A DNA stretch of 64,000 bases from an uncultured Clostridia bacterium (GTDB taxonomy: Bacteria; Bacillota; Clostridia; Christensenellales; Borkfalkiaceae): NCBI GenBank assembly GCA_944368065.1, contig CALVWV010000005.1:1-64000 (forward strand), given 5' to 3'. The translations under genes and the position numbers were made by a program. Below are positions 33,658 to 42,593 of the stretch, piece by piece. The number at the start of each line of letters is the position of its first letter. Position 1 is the first letter of the stretch. Below the pieces are notes generated by a model. It saw only the letters and a program-made list of their open reading frames with translations. It searched no databases and was not told where the DNA came from.

Positions 33658-34389
33658 TTAAAGTTCAGTTTGCGGCGCACATTTTTTGGCGCTTTCCGGC
33701 TTTACACCCGAAAGGCACAAAAGCATCTGCGACGGCATGTAAAATATCCATATAAGCAGATTGATTGCGTAATATCCGCCGCCTGAAATTTTAATGCCCG
33801 CCATATATGCCGCATTTAATCCTACGCAGACGTCGCAACCGATAAAAAGAAGCAGTCCGAGCGCGAATATGATGTAAGACTTGTCTTTTCTGCACAGCAT
33901 AAAGGCTTCCGCGGCGTTTATTGTAAGGTTTACGAAATAAAATGCCGCAAGCCCGCCGAGGAGCGCGCCGTTTTTAACTATTATTGCCGCAACCGTGCAC
34001 AGTATGCCAGAAAGTACTATGCGCACGCACGCGCTTACCGCGGTGTGCCTGCCCGAGCGGCGGATAAGCTGTATGCGCGCCCAGTAAAAGAGCTGTGCGC
34101 AGGAAAAGAACGCGAGCGAAAGTTCGTATCCGCTGTTCAGAAGCACCATAAAAAAATCGGCGGCTATGGTAAACGCCAGCGCACAGCAAAGAAGCGCGCC
34201 GTCTGTTCCGCTTTCTTTAAGCCGAAGGGCGGCTAAGGCGAGGCATATCGGCACTATGCAGAATTCCACGGGGCGCACGGCATCGTATTCGCGCAGCGCG
34301 TTGAGCGCCAGCGAAGCTGTCAGAACCCCGAGCGCAAGCACAGCCAGCACAATAAATGCGGCGCTTTTTGCATTTATTTTGCGTATCAT
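33658..34389 (-). CDS. Multi-pass membrane protein, weakly YhhN-like
   Basis: 243 aa with seven to eight hydrophobic helices and short loops. Two similar segments, FTIAADFFMVLL and LLLFIGCDVCVGLN, recall the conserved Asp motifs of the YhhN/TMEM86 lysoplasmalogenase-like family, but the match is by eye only. No signal peptide or other domain. Divergent from the P-type ATPase region. Function unknown. Confidence 0.65.
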   Translation of the reverse strand: MIRKINAKSAAFIVLAVLALGVLTASLALNALREYDAVRPVEFCIVPICLALAALRLKESGTDGALLCCALAFTIAADFFMVLLNSGYELSLAFFSCAQLFYWARIQLIRRSGRHTAVSACVRIVLSGILCTVAAIIVKNGALLGGLAAFYFVNLTINAAEAFMLCRKDKSYIIFALGLLLFIGCDVCVGLNAAYMAGIKISGGGYYAINLLIWIFYMPSQMLLCLSGVKPESAKKCAPQTEL

Positions 34390-34558
34390 AAAAACAGTTT
34401 AATGCATTGTGCGCAAAAAGGCAAGCGTATTTACCGCAACTTGTTTTTGCGCGGCTTTGCATAAGAATAAATTTTCAACGGCAAAAAAATATTCTGACTT
34501 TTTTGCTTTTTTTACAAAATTTTTGCAAATGCGTGCATATTTTTTTACTCTTATGCAA

Positions 34559-34564
34559 TATAAT
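34559..34564 (+). promoter_or_regulatory. TATAAT box of a probable small RNA
   Basis: TATAAT preceded by an AT-rich stretch without a good -35 element. It would start a transcript near 34571. Confidence 0.4.
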
Positions 34565-34570
34565 ATAGTT

Positions 34571-34741
34571 GTAAGCGGAGGGAAATCCGCGAACAGATTT
34601 TCTTAAGGCGGCGCGGCAAAGCGCGTGTTAAGAGGGGGACGAAGTGCTTTCACGAAAAAATATTTTGCTTGCCAAAACTTTTTTTGTGAGAGTGCTGTTG
34701 TCGGTCTGATTTTTTCGGCAGAGAACGGCTCTGTCTTTTTT
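34571..34741 (+). ncRNA. Candidate structured small RNA
   Basis: About 170 nt between divergent genes with no credible ORF. Possible elements: hairpin GCGGA/TCCGC at 34575; outer pairing AACAG (34592-34596) with CTGTT (34695-34699); hairpin 34598-34636 (TTCTTAA/TTAAGAG with GCGC/GCGC inside); a 14-bp hairpin 34647-34692 (CTTTCACGAAAAAA with TTTTTTTGTGAGAG); and a terminator CAGAG-AACGG-CTCTG plus six T at about 34719-34741. The pairings suggest a three-way junction. It did not match known riboswitch consensus strings I could recall, including yybP-ykoY. Confidence 0.45.
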
Positions 34742-34750
34742 AATAATTTA

Positions 34751-34786
34751 AGCGGCGCGCCCCGTTTTTGGGGCGCGCCGCTTTTT
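34751..34786 (+). terminator. Strong intrinsic terminator before the P-type ATPase
   Basis: A perfect 13-bp stem AGCGGCGCGCCCC / GGGGCGCGCCGCT with loop GTTTTT and five T. It is a second terminator right after the candidate small RNA. Confidence 0.85.
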
Positions 34787-34937
34787 ACTTTTTATATGCT
34801 ATGCAATTTATTTTCCGCGACTTCCTTGTTCTCTTTTGCTTCCGTCGGACAAATTGTGGTATAAGCGCGGCGCTGTACGAATAATTATAAACATAGCGGG
34901 CGGTCGTCCGCGCCATTATTTTTATTCGGGGTGCTGA

Positions 34938-37565
34938 ATGAGTGAATTTTACGGCGGTAGCGGCGAGCATGTATTAAAGCGGCTTAACTCTTCGCCCATA
35001 GGACTGACGGAGGAGGAAGCCCGTTCAAGATTGCAGACTTTTGGTTACAATACGCTTGAAAGGGGCAAAAAATCAGGTTTTTTTAAACTTTTCATTTCCC
35101 AGTTCAAAGACGTTATGACCGCGCTTCTGATAGCGGCGGCGGCAGTTACTGCGGTAATTGCCTTTATCTCGGGCGACAGAGCCGACCTTACGGATACTTT
35201 CATAATACTTTTCATAATCTTTCTCAATGCGGTGGTGGGCACGGTGCAGCAGTACCGCGCAGATAAGGCTATAGAAAACCTTAAAAAGCTTTCGGTATGC
35301 CACGTCAAGTGCAGGCGCGGCGGCAAAGACGTGCTCGTGGACAGCGAAAAACTTGTGCCCGGAGACGTCATTTCCCTTTCCGAAGGCGATATGGTGCCCG
35401 CCGACTGCCGCATACTCTCCTGCGCGGCGCTCACCTGCGACGAAAGCGCGCTCACCGGCGAAAGCGTTGGCGAAGCCAAGTCGGATGTCCCCGTTACGGG
35501 CGAAAATGTGCCGCTCACATCGCAGAACAACATGCTTTTCTGCTCTTCATACGTTTTAAGCGGCACGGCCACGGCGGCGGTATGCGCAACGGGAATGCAG
35601 ACTGAAATAGGCAAAATAGCCGCAATGCTCTCCGATGCTAAGCCCGGTCCTACCCCGCTCGAAAACAGCCTGAATAAGCTCGGCAGATTCATAACCTTTT
35701 TCGTGCTCGGCGTAACGGCGGTAATATTCATACTTTCGCTTATCGCGCGCAGAGAGGGCATAGCCCAGAATTTCATGACGGCCGTCGCAATCGCCGTGGC
35801 AGCCATACCCGAAGGACTTCCCGCCGTGGTTACTATAATTATGGCAATGGGCGTTCAGCGCATGAGCAAAAAGCACGTCGTTATCCGCAAGCTTAAGTCG
35901 GTGGAAACGCTCGGCGGCTGCAATTTCGTCTGCACGGACAAAACGGGCACTCTTACCGAAAACAGAATGCGCGTGGAGGCGGAGGCGTGCAGTAAAAACG
36001 CGCGGACTATGCTGTATTCTTGCATGCACGCGTGCGTCAACGTAAAGGGCGAAAGGGGCGCATATATGGGCGATCCAACCGAGGTTGCGGTAAAGGAATA
36101 CGCGTTTACAAAGCTGCCTGCTTTCACCTTTTCGCGCAGGGCGGAAATACCTTTCAGCTCTGAAAGAAAAATGATGACGGTAGGCGGCGCTGACGCGGAC
36201 GGAAAAGAGTATTCGTTCAGCAAAGGCGCGCCTGACGTGCTTATAAATAGGTGCTCGGGCATACTTGACGATGGCGGCGTGCGTCGGCTGACAGATGCGG
36301 ACAGAAGAAAAATTCTCGGCGAAAACGACGCTATGAGCGGCCGCGCCCTGCGCGTGCTTGCGTTCGCTTACTGCGAAGGCGCGCCAAGGGAAAATAATCT
36401 TGTTTATATAGGCATGTGCGGCATGACCGACCCTTTGAAGGAGGGCGTTCCGCAGGCGGTGGAAGAGTGCGTGCGCGCGGGCATAACTACGGTTATGATA
36501 ACGGGCGACCACAAGCGCACGGCGTTTGCCGTGGCAAAAAAGGCGGGCATTGCCGAGCGCGAAGAACAGGTGATTTCGGGCGAGGAGCTGGACAGAATGA
36601 CTGCTTCCGAGCAGAGGGAGGCAGTAAAAAGATGCACGGTGTTCGCGCGCGTTACGCCAAGGCATAAAAACGCGATAGTCTCTGGGCTCAAATCGAGCGG
36701 CGGCGTCGTGGCGATGACGGGCGACGGCGTGAACGACGCGCCGAGCATAAAGACTGCGGATATAGGCATTGCCATGGGCTCGGGCACGGACGTTACCAAA
36801 AACGCCTCGGATATGGTTATTACAGACGATAACTTTACCACGATAGTCGCCGCCGTGCGCGAAGGAAGAAGAATATTTTCAAACATAAAAAAGACAATAA
36901 GTTTCTTCCTCGCCACAAACCTTGCCGAAGTGCTGGCGGTGCTCATCGCCGCGCTCGCGTTCTTTAATTTTGAGTTTTTGCGCTCCACCCAGCTTTTGTG
37001 GATAAATCTCATAACGGACAGTTTTCCCGTGCTGGCTTTGGGCTGCGAACGCGCGGACGACTACGCGATGACAAGACCGCCCGAACGCGCTGAAAAGGCG
37101 CTGTTTGCGCGCGGCACAATAGTTTCGGTGCTGTTTTTCGGACTTTATATGACGGTCGTGTGCATAGGCATTTTTGTAATTGCCCTAAGTATATGGGGCA
37201 ACGAAGTTGCAAGCACAATGACATTCCTTACGATTTCCTTCCTCGAACTTTTCCACGCGTTCAATATCCGTTCGGAGCGCGCTTCGGCATTCAGGGGATT
37301 TTTCACTAACAAAATACTACTCGGAACGGTGTTTGCGGGCGTGGTCATAAACGTATTGCTCGTGACCGTGCCGCCTATAGCCGCGGCGTTCAACCTTGTG
37401 GCGCTTAACGCCGTTCAATGGGGCATAGTAGCCGCCCTTTCGCTTTCCGTAGTCCTCGTGGGCGAAGTTTATAAAGCCGTTTTAAGGTTTTTTGGTAAAA
37501 AAAGAAAGGCAAAAAGGGCGCGCGGCAGGTTCTTTATGGTAAGGCTCGGCAAGGCCGGGCAGTAA
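34938..37565 (+). CDS. P-type cation ATPase, Ca2+-transport type
   Basis: 875 aa with the SERCA/PMCA-like plan: N-terminal cation ATPase domain (GLTEEEARSRLQTFGYN), actuator TGES (ALTGESVGEA), the phosphorylated Asp in CTDKTGTLTENRM, hinge MTGDGVNDAPSIKTADIG, and ten predicted helices. M4 carries AAIPEGLPAVV, with the Glu that binds Ca2+; M6 reads WINLITDSFPVLALG, where Ca2+ pumps have N..TD. It probably exports Ca2+ from the cytosol. Upstream lie a terminator and a candidate small RNA. Confidence 0.88.
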   Translation: MSEFYGGSGEHVLKRLNSSPIGLTEEEARSRLQTFGYNTLERGKKSGFFKLFISQFKDVMTALLIAAAAVTAVIAFISGDRADLTDTFIILFIIFLNAVVGTVQQYRADKAIENLKKLSVCHVKCRRGGKDVLVDSEKLVPGDVISLSEGDMVPADCRILSCAALTCDESALTGESVGEAKSDVPVTGENVPLTSQNNMLFCSSYVLSGTATAAVCATGMQTEIGKIAAMLSDAKPGPTPLENSLNKLGRFITFFVLGVTAVIFILSLIARREGIAQNFMTAVAIAVAAIPEGLPAVVTIIMAMGVQRMSKKHVVIRKLKSVETLGGCNFVCTDKTGTLTENRMRVEAEACSKNARTMLYSCMHACVNVKGERGAYMGDPTEVAVKEYAFTKLPAFTFSRRAEIPFSSERKMMTVGGADADGKEYSFSKGAPDVLINRCSGILDDGGVRRLTDADRRKILGENDAMSGRALRVLAFAYCEGAPRENNLVYIGMCGMTDPLKEGVPQAVEECVRAGITTVMITGDHKRTAFAVAKKAGIAEREEQVISGEELDRMTASEQREAVKRCTVFARVTPRHKNAIVSGLKSSGGVVAMTGDGVNDAPSIKTADIGIAMGSGTDVTKNASDMVITDDNFTTIVAAVREGRRIFSNIKKTISFFLATNLAEVLAVLIAALAFFNFEFLRSTQLLWINLITDSFPVLALGCERADDYAMTRPPERAEKALFARGTIVSVLFFGLYMTVVCIGIFVIALSIWGNEVASTMTFLTISFLELFHAFNIRSERASAFRGFFTNKILLGTVFAGVVINVLLVTVPPIAAAFNLVALNAVQWGIVAALSLSVVLVGEVYKAVLRFFGKKRKAKRARGRFFMVRLGKAGQ

Positions 37566-37587
37566 GTTGAAATTGCAATCATTTTGT

Positions 37588-37619
37588 AAAGCGGCGGCGC
37601 GCAAAAGCGCCGCCGCTTT
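37588..37619 (+). terminator. Terminator after the ATPase gene
   Basis: A 13-bp stem AAAGCGGCGGCGC / GCGCCGCCGCTTT with a 6-nt loop. Confidence 0.75.
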
Positions 37620-37705
37620 AAAGGTTCAGATAAAATTTATCGGGCAGTATGCCTTATTTAATGAAGCCGCGCGGCTTTTAAGTGAAAATTTACACATATT
37701 TATAT

Positions 37706-37734
37706 TTTACAACTCTGCATTAAAGTGGTAAAAT
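37706..37734 (+). promoter_or_regulatory. Promoter of the malic enzyme gene
   Basis: TTTACA (37706-37711), 17 bp, TAAAAT (37729-37734) with TGG just before it, an extended -10 arrangement. Confidence 0.6.
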
Positions 37735-37767
37735 TATATTGAAAACAACGTAGGAGAAGTTTTAAGA

Positions 37768-38937
37768 ATGAATTGCAGACTTGAATCGCTCAAAAAACAC
37801 GCCGAATGGCGCGGCAAAATAGAAACAAAAGTGCGCGTGCCCGTTGACAGCCGCGAAGCCCTTTCGCTCGCTTATACGCCGGGCGTCGCTGAACCCTGCC
37901 TTGCAATAAAGGACGACCCCGAAAAGAGCTTTGAGCTTACAAGAAGGTGGAACACCGTTCCCGTAATTACCGACGGCACGGCCATTCTCGGACTCGGCGA
38001 TATAGGCCCCGAAGCGGGCATGCCCGTAATGGAAGGCAAATGCGCGCTGTTCAAGGCATACGGCGGCGTGGACGCATTCCCCATCTGCATAAAATCAAAG
38101 GACGTCGACGAAATAGTAAACACCATCAAGCTCATTTCAGGTTCGTTCGGCGGCATAAACCTTGAAGATATTTCCGCACCCAGGTGCTTTGAAATTGAAA
38201 CGAGGCTTAAAAAGGAACTCGATATCCCCGTATTCCACGACGACCAGCACGGCACGGCGGTAGTTATGGCGGCGGCGCTTATCAATGCGGCGAAAGTGGT
38301 CGGCAAGGAACTTTCTCAGCTTAAAATAGTAATCAACGGCGCAGGCGCCGCGGGCATAGCCATAGCTAAGTATCTTTTGAAGTTCGGCGTGGCGGACATC
38401 ATACTCTGCGATAAATTCGGCACCATTTACGAAGGGGCAGAGGGTATGAACCCCGCACAGACGGCAATGGCGGCGGTTACCAATAAAAACTGTGTAAAAG
38501 GTCTGCTCGCCGACGCTATGAAGGGCGCCGACGTGTTCATAGGTGTTTCCGCACCCAACTGCGTAAGCAAGGATATGGTTAAAAGCATGGCAAACGGCGC
38601 GATAGTTTTCAGCTGCGCCAACCCCGTGCCCGAAATCACGCGCAAGGACGCTCTCGAGGCGGGCGCGGCTGTAGTGGGTACAGGTTCTTCGGAAAATCCC
38701 AACCAGATAAACAACGTGCTCGTGTTCCCCGGACTTTTCCGTGGTGCGCTCGACGTGCGCGCGAAAGACATAAACTTTGATATGATGATGGCGGCTTCCT
38801 ACGCCATAGCAAACTATGTCGGCGAAGATTTAAGCGCCGACCACATTCTGCCCCTCGCCTACGATAAGGGCGCGCATGACGCCGTCGCTCAGGCGGTTGC
38901 CGTTGCTGCGGCAAAGTCAGGCGTGGCAAGAAAGTAA
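37768..38937 (+). CDS. NAD(P)-dependent malic enzyme
   Basis: 389 aa short-form malic enzyme that decarboxylates malate to pyruvate. Key features: LAYTPGVAEPCLAI, GLGDIGPEAGMPVMEGK with the catalytic Lys, metal-binding ISAPRCFEIE and PVFHDDQHGTAVV, and the nucleotide-binding INGAGAAGIAIAKYLL. GGAG precedes the ATG. Single-gene unit between two terminators. Cofactor preference cannot be read with confidence. Confidence 0.94.
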   Translation: MNCRLESLKKHAEWRGKIETKVRVPVDSREALSLAYTPGVAEPCLAIKDDPEKSFELTRRWNTVPVITDGTAILGLGDIGPEAGMPVMEGKCALFKAYGGVDAFPICIKSKDVDEIVNTIKLISGSFGGINLEDISAPRCFEIETRLKKELDIPVFHDDQHGTAVVMAAALINAAKVVGKELSQLKIVINGAGAAGIAIAKYLLKFGVADIILCDKFGTIYEGAEGMNPAQTAMAAVTNKNCVKGLLADAMKGADVFIGVSAPNCVSKDMVKSMANGAIVFSCANPVPEITRKDALEAGAAVVGTGSSENPNQINNVLVFPGLFRGALDVRAKDINFDMMMAASYAIANYVGEDLSADHILPLAYDKGAHDAVAQAVAVAAAKSGVARK

Positions 38938-39014
38938 TCCGGGTTTCGGCGGCTGTAAACTTATTAAGTTAAAATGCCGTTGTGAGGCAATGCGGAATTT
39001 AAAATTATAAAAAT

Positions 39015-39048
39015 GCGGCGCGCCGTCTTATAAAAGACGGCGCGCCGC
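39015..39048. terminator. Bidirectional terminator between convergent genes
   Basis: A 15-bp stem GCGGCGCGCCGTCTT / AAGACGGCGCGCCGC with loop ATAA, between malic enzyme (+) and the SGNH hydrolase (-). Confidence 0.75.
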
Positions 39049-39103
39049 TGTCATAATTGAAAGGCACAGGGCGGTTCTGCCGTCGCTGTGCCTTTTAAGT
39101 CAG

Positions 39104-39712
39104 TTACATAAGATGTTTGCGTATTGCCTTTATCGCATTGTCCGCTATAAGGCGCGAACCTCTGTGGGTGGGGTGTACGCCGTCAACCGAATATTCGGTA
39201 TAGCGTATGGATTCGGCAAGACCGTTGAACATTTCGTCGTAAGCCACAAATTCGTCGGCGATTTCAACGGATATGTCGTGTATAATTGCAAGCTCCTTGT
39301 TGAAGAGCGGCCTCATGCGCAGTTTGTCGGGCGCGGGCAGAAGGAAGGGCTCGAGGCATATGAGCGTAATTCCCGCCTGCTTGATTTTTGTAAGCAGTTC
39401 GCGGTAGTCGCGCTCAAACTGCTTAAGGTCGAGTTCTTTGCCGTATTTGAACTGGTGAAGTGCGTTGTTCACGCCTATCATAACGACTGCCGCGTCGGGT
39501 TTTAAATCTATGACGTCTTTCTGAACTCTCGCAAGCACGTCGCACACTTCGTTGCCGCTTATGCCCTTATTTATGAGTTCTATGTCCATATCAGGATAAA
39601 TCGGACGGAGCTTATCTGAAAGAACTTTTACGTAGCCGTTGCCGAGAGAAGTTTCGTCGTTTCTGTCGCGTTCGCAATCTGTAATCGAATCGCCTATGAA
39701 TACAATTTTCAT
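39104..39712 (-). CDS. SGNH/GDSL-family hydrolase
   Basis: 202 aa esterase or lipase-type hydrolase without a signal peptide. Block I FIGDSITD holds the catalytic Ser, SGNEVCD the oxyanion Gly, MIGVNNALH the block III Asn (GVNN instead of the usual GxND), and DGVHPTHRG the Asp-His pair. The start MKIVFIGDS has GGGGAAAAT upstream; a longer reading frame would add 36 residues of implausible sequence. Substrate unknown; acetylated sugars or lysolipids are typical of the family. Confidence 0.85.
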   Translation of the reverse strand: MKIVFIGDSITDCERDRNDETSLGNGYVKVLSDKLRPIYPDMDIELINKGISGNEVCDVLARVQKDVIDLKPDAAVVMIGVNNALHQFKYGKELDLKQFERDYRELLTKIKQAGITLICLEPFLLPAPDKLRMRPLFNKELAIIHDISVEIADEFVAYDEMFNGLAESIRYTEYSVDGVHPTHRGSRLIADNAIKAIRKHLM

Positions 39713-39901
39713 ATTTTCCCCTTTGGGTGCGCCGCGCAATGCAGTGCAGGATTTATTGCATATATTATTGTACCACAGCAGCCCGTTCATTGCAAGCGGT
39801 GAGCCGAAAAAACGAATCAAAATTTTTAGCTTTGGTCTTGAGCAGGTTTATACTAAATATTTGGATTCAAATATTATCATAATACAAACAGACATCAAAA
39901 A

Positions 39902-39935
39902 AGCCGGTAAAACAAAAAGTTTTACCGGCTTTTTT
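39902..39935. terminator. Terminator hairpin of the duplicated tRNA tail
   Basis: Stem AGCCGGTAAAAC / GTTTTACCGGCT with T-runs on both strands, followed on the minus strand by GATGTC as in the sister terminator at 40109. Confidence 0.75.
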
Positions 39936-39965
39936 GGCGCAGATGATGAGATTTGCGCCTTTAGC

Positions 39966-40086
39966 GGCGCGCCCCGGCGGACAGTGGGTGACCACTGTCC
40001 GGTTTGCGTGATAAAATGCGCGATAGCGCACTGCACGCGCAAACTGCTCGCTTCCGCTCGCACCTCCGACCCTCAAATCTCATCAT
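39966..40086 (-). repeat. tRNA-flanking repeat element, copy 1
   Basis: Minus-strand order: a 15-base stretch complementary to the tRNA-Ser T-arm and acceptor (plus strand CTCAAATCTCATCAT at 40072-40086; 14 of 15 match), GGTCGGAGGTGCGAGC, a GC-rich middle, a 9-bp hairpin at 39979-40000 (GGACAGTGG, loop of four, CCACTGTCC), and GGCGCGCC at its end. A second copy with the same order lies at about 62111-62207 beside tRNA-Lys. Confidence 0.55.
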
Positions 40087-40108
40087 GATACAAAATGACA
40101 TCAAAAAA

Positions 40109-40142
40109 AGACGGAGAAAAAATAATTTTCTCCGTCTTTTTT
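40109..40142. terminator. Terminator of tRNA-Ser
   Basis: Stem AGACGGAGAAAA / TTTTCTCCGTCT with seven T on the minus strand directly after the tRNA 3' end. Confidence 0.8.
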
Positions 40143-40232
40143 GGCGCAGATGATGAGATTTGAACTCATGCTGCAGTTTCCCGCACTACTCCCTTAGCAG
40201 GGGAGCCCCTTGAGCCACTTGGGTACATCTGC
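40142..40232 (-). tRNA. tRNA-Ser (anticodon GCT)
   Basis: 91-nt gene with encoded CCA. Acceptor stem GCAGATG / CATCTGC, anticodon stem-loop CTCCC-CTGCTAA-GGGAG with anticodon GCT, a long variable arm typical of serine tRNAs, and T-loop GTTCAAATC. Reads AGY codons. Confidence 0.93.
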
Positions 40233-40444
40233 ACGTCGTGCATTGTCGCAGGGTAGCTCTTGCCCCGCGCTCCCGTTTATTTTTATATAAACGACTTTCA
40301 CAATATACCATACTTTTGCAGTTTTGTCAAAACTTTATTTAACTCTTTTGCAAAATTTGTAACTTATTTTATGGCGGCGGCGCGCTGGCGCGCCGCCGCC
40401 ATAGTGCTGATCGTTATCGTTCCGCCCGCCGCGGCGTCTTCAAT

Positions 40445-41701
40445 TTACTTTGTAAGTCTTTCAAGCGCAAGTTTGTATATTTTAAAGCACTTTTCTATCT
40501 TCTCAAAGGTTATATATTCGTTCGCCTGGTGAATGGTGCTCTCTTCGCCCGCTTCCTCGGGCCCGAACGCCGCGCCGCGTTTAAGCGCTCTCGCGTACGT
40601 TCCGCCGCCTATGGCTATGGGCTGCACGTCCGTGCCGCATACCTCGTTGTAAACCTCGCACAGGGTTTTGACAAGGAAGCCGTCCTTTTCGCCGTAGAGC
40701 GGAGCCTGAGAATGGATAACTTCATAAGGAATGCCGTAGCTGCTTATTTTTCCGAGAATGAACTTTTCGTCGTAAGTGGCGGGGTAGCGTATGTCGCAGG
40801 TGATGAACACCTCGTCGCCCGCGCTCTTTATTACGTCGGGAGAAAGGGTAAGCCTGCCCGTTTCGTCTTCAAGCGTTGCAAGCGAGAACTTGTCTTTGAA
40901 TAAAAGGTCGGCAATTCCGTCGAGCTTTAAATACCTGAGCATGGGTTCTATGGCGTTGACACCCTCTTCGGGGGTAGAGCCGTGCGCCGATTTGCCGCGG
41001 GATACGACTTTTCCGCCCTCGAGCCTGAGCCCGAACTTTTCGGGCTCGCCGAAAGACGCGTCGGCGGAGGCGGTGCATAAGTCGCATACCATGTTTGCGC
41101 GCTCGCCGCCCGTAAGTTCGGCAAATTTTGCGCCCTTTACCGTGAATTTGAGCTTAAGGTGCAGAATGCCTTTTTCGGCGTAAATTACGGGGAAGTCGGC
41201 GTCGGGCGAGATGCCTTCGTCGGGCATGTGCGCAACCTTTTTGTAGTGGTCCATGCACGCCCAGCCGGTCTCTTCGTTGCAGCCAACTATAAGCTTTATT
41301 TTGCGGTTGGGCTTGAAGCCGTCATCCTTGAGCGCTTTAAGGCAGTACAGCATGATTATTGCGGGACCTTTGTCGTCCATCGTTCCTCTGCCCCATATGC
41401 GCGCGTTTTCCTTGTCGATTTCGCCGCCGAAGGGTTCGTGCGTCCAGCCGCTGCCTGCGGGGACTACGTCAAGGTGCGCGAGCATGGCAAATTCTTCGCC
41501 TTCGCCGAAAATGACTTCGCCTGCATAGTTATCGTAATTGTGCGTTTCAAAGCCCATGGATTTTGCGAGACCCAAAAAGTAGCTTAAAGCTTCCGCAGCG
41601 GGAACGCCGAACGGCATGCCGTTTTCCGCGGGCTGCTGATAAGAGGGGAAGCGCACTATCTGTGAAATTTTCTTTTTGATTTCGTCTGTATAAACCGACA
41701 T
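40445..41701 (-). CDS. pepV: PepV-type dipeptidase (M20 family)
   Basis: 418 aa zinc dipeptidase. Metal ligands and catalytic residues: His in MLAHLDVVPAGSGW, Asp in GRGTMDDKGPA, Glu pair in GCNEETGWACM, Asp in GISPDADFPVIYAEKG, and His in TIHQANEYI near the C-terminus. A large lid insert sits about 200-330. AAGGAAGG precedes the ATG. Cytosolic enzyme that splits small peptides for nutrition; the gene is monocistronic. The sub-group name is by similarity to PepV of lactobacilli. Confidence 0.88.
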   Translation of the reverse strand: MSVYTDEIKKKISQIVRFPSYQQPAENGMPFGVPAAEALSYFLGLAKSMGFETHNYDNYAGEVIFGEGEEFAMLAHLDVVPAGSGWTHEPFGGEIDKENARIWGRGTMDDKGPAIIMLYCLKALKDDGFKPNRKIKLIVGCNEETGWACMDHYKKVAHMPDEGISPDADFPVIYAEKGILHLKLKFTVKGAKFAELTGGERANMVCDLCTASADASFGEPEKFGLRLEGGKVVSRGKSAHGSTPEEGVNAIEPMLRYLKLDGIADLLFKDKFSLATLEDETGRLTLSPDVIKSAGDEVFITCDIRYPATYDEKFILGKISSYGIPYEVIHSQAPLYGEKDGFLVKTLCEVYNEVCGTDVQPIAIGGGTYARALKRGAAFGPEEAGEESTIHQANEYITFEKIEKCFKIYKLALERLTK

Positions 41702-41879
41702 TTAAAAACCTTCCTTCGGGCGGCGGCGTCTGCCGCGCCTTAAATTATTGCGTAAAAATTGCCGCGCGCGTAAAAAATACCGCTTGCGGCCTGATTTTAT
41801 TATACATTTTTATTATACACTTTTTTATTTTTATGTTACAATAATTTTAAGCTTAAATTTAAATTTACGGAGAAAAAAG

Positions 41880-42593
41880 GTGCACGAAGGTCACAGGCGC
41901 AGGCTGTATGAAAAACTTAAAAGCGGCGGCAACCTCTTTGAACACGAACTTCTGGAGATGTTGCTGTTCAACGCCTACCCGCGCAAAAACACAAATCCCG
42001 TCGCGCACGAGCTTTTAAACCGCTTCCCGAGCATATCTGCGGTGCTCTCCGCAAGCTACGAAGAGCTTGTCGCCGTGCCCGGAGTGGGGGAGCAGGTAGC
42101 GCTCTATCTCATGTGTCTCGGCAAATGCCTTGAAGGGCGCAACAAAAGCGACTGCTTCGCAGTGCTTAAAAACCGGGGTTCGCTTAACGATTTCGTGAGC
42201 CTTCGGATGCGCGGAAGGACGGCGGAAACGCTCGAGCTGTATTTCTTCGACAAAAACGGCAGACTGATGCGCATATGTCCTTTTTCTTCCGGCGAAAGCG
42301 ACAAGGTTACCGTAAAGCCGGAAGAGATAATAAAGCTCATTTCCGTTTCGCATCCGTACGCCGTGGTAATAGCGCACAACCACATCAACGGCTTTTCTTC
42401 GCCCTCGTCCGCGGACGACGACTTCACCAAAGAGTGTCAGATTATATGCAGCATGAACAACGTGCGTCTGTACGACCACATAATCTATGTATCCGAAGGC
42501 GCGCTTTTCAGCTATTTCGAAAGCGGCAGACTTGCGGAAATAGAGCAGAAATATTCCATAGGCAACATTTTGAAAAATGGTAAATACACATAA
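41880..42593 (+). CDS. radC: RadC-like JAMM/MPN protein
   Basis: 238 aa. An N-terminal helix-hairpin-helix part (AVPGVGEQVALYLM) precedes the JAMM domain (about 105-225) with metal motif AHNHINGFSSPSSADDDF. The family is often called a DNA repair protein but its activity is uncertain. The GTG at 41880 has GGAG eight bases upstream; the long reading frame from 41748 begins with a hydrophobic stretch that lies before the likely ribosome site. It overlaps the kinase gene by 17 bp, so expression is linked to a two-component system. Confidence 0.85.
   Translation: MHEGHRRRLYEKLKSGGNLFEHELLEMLLFNAYPRKNTNPVAHELLNRFPSISAVLSASYEELVAVPGVGEQVALYLMCLGKCLEGRNKSDCFAVLKNRGSLNDFVSLRMRGRTAETLELYFFDKNGRLMRICPFSSGESDKVTVKPEEIIKLISVSHPYAVVIAHNHINGFSSPSSADDDFTKECQIICSMNNVRLYDHIIYVSEGALFSYFESGRLAEIEQKYSIGNILKNGKYT

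Larger units (their letters stand above)
39929..40162 (-). repeat. Tandem duplication of the tRNA-Ser 3' end and terminator
   Basis: A 27-bp string (CTTTTTTGGCGCAGATGATG and seven more bases) occurs at 39929-39955 and 40136-40162, offset 207 bp. Each copy is the 3' end of tRNA-Ser (-) followed by its own terminator and then GATGTC plus a related AT-rich tail. The right copy is part of the intact tRNA; the left copy is a 3' remnant only. The 207-bp unit is flanked like a small integrated element with attachment-site repeats. Confidence 0.65.

Noticed and set aside
34571..34741. 6S RNA, SRP RNA or yybP-ykoY riboswitch
   Set aside because: Ends do not pair over the length expected for 6S RNA, the SRP loop motif is absent, and no GGGGAGTA-type string is present.
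34625..34864. 79-codon plus-strand frame before the ATPase
   Set aside because: It spans two terminator hairpins and has no ribosome site; composition is non-coding.
35556..36665. 369-codon open frame on the minus strand inside the P-type ATPase gene
   Set aside because: Antisense shadow of conserved ATPase sequence; rich in His, Arg and Ala with no domain pattern.
39848..40076. Short minus-strand frames beside tRNA-Ser
   Set aside because: They read through a tRNA remnant and terminators; I treat the stretch as a repeat element, not as coding.
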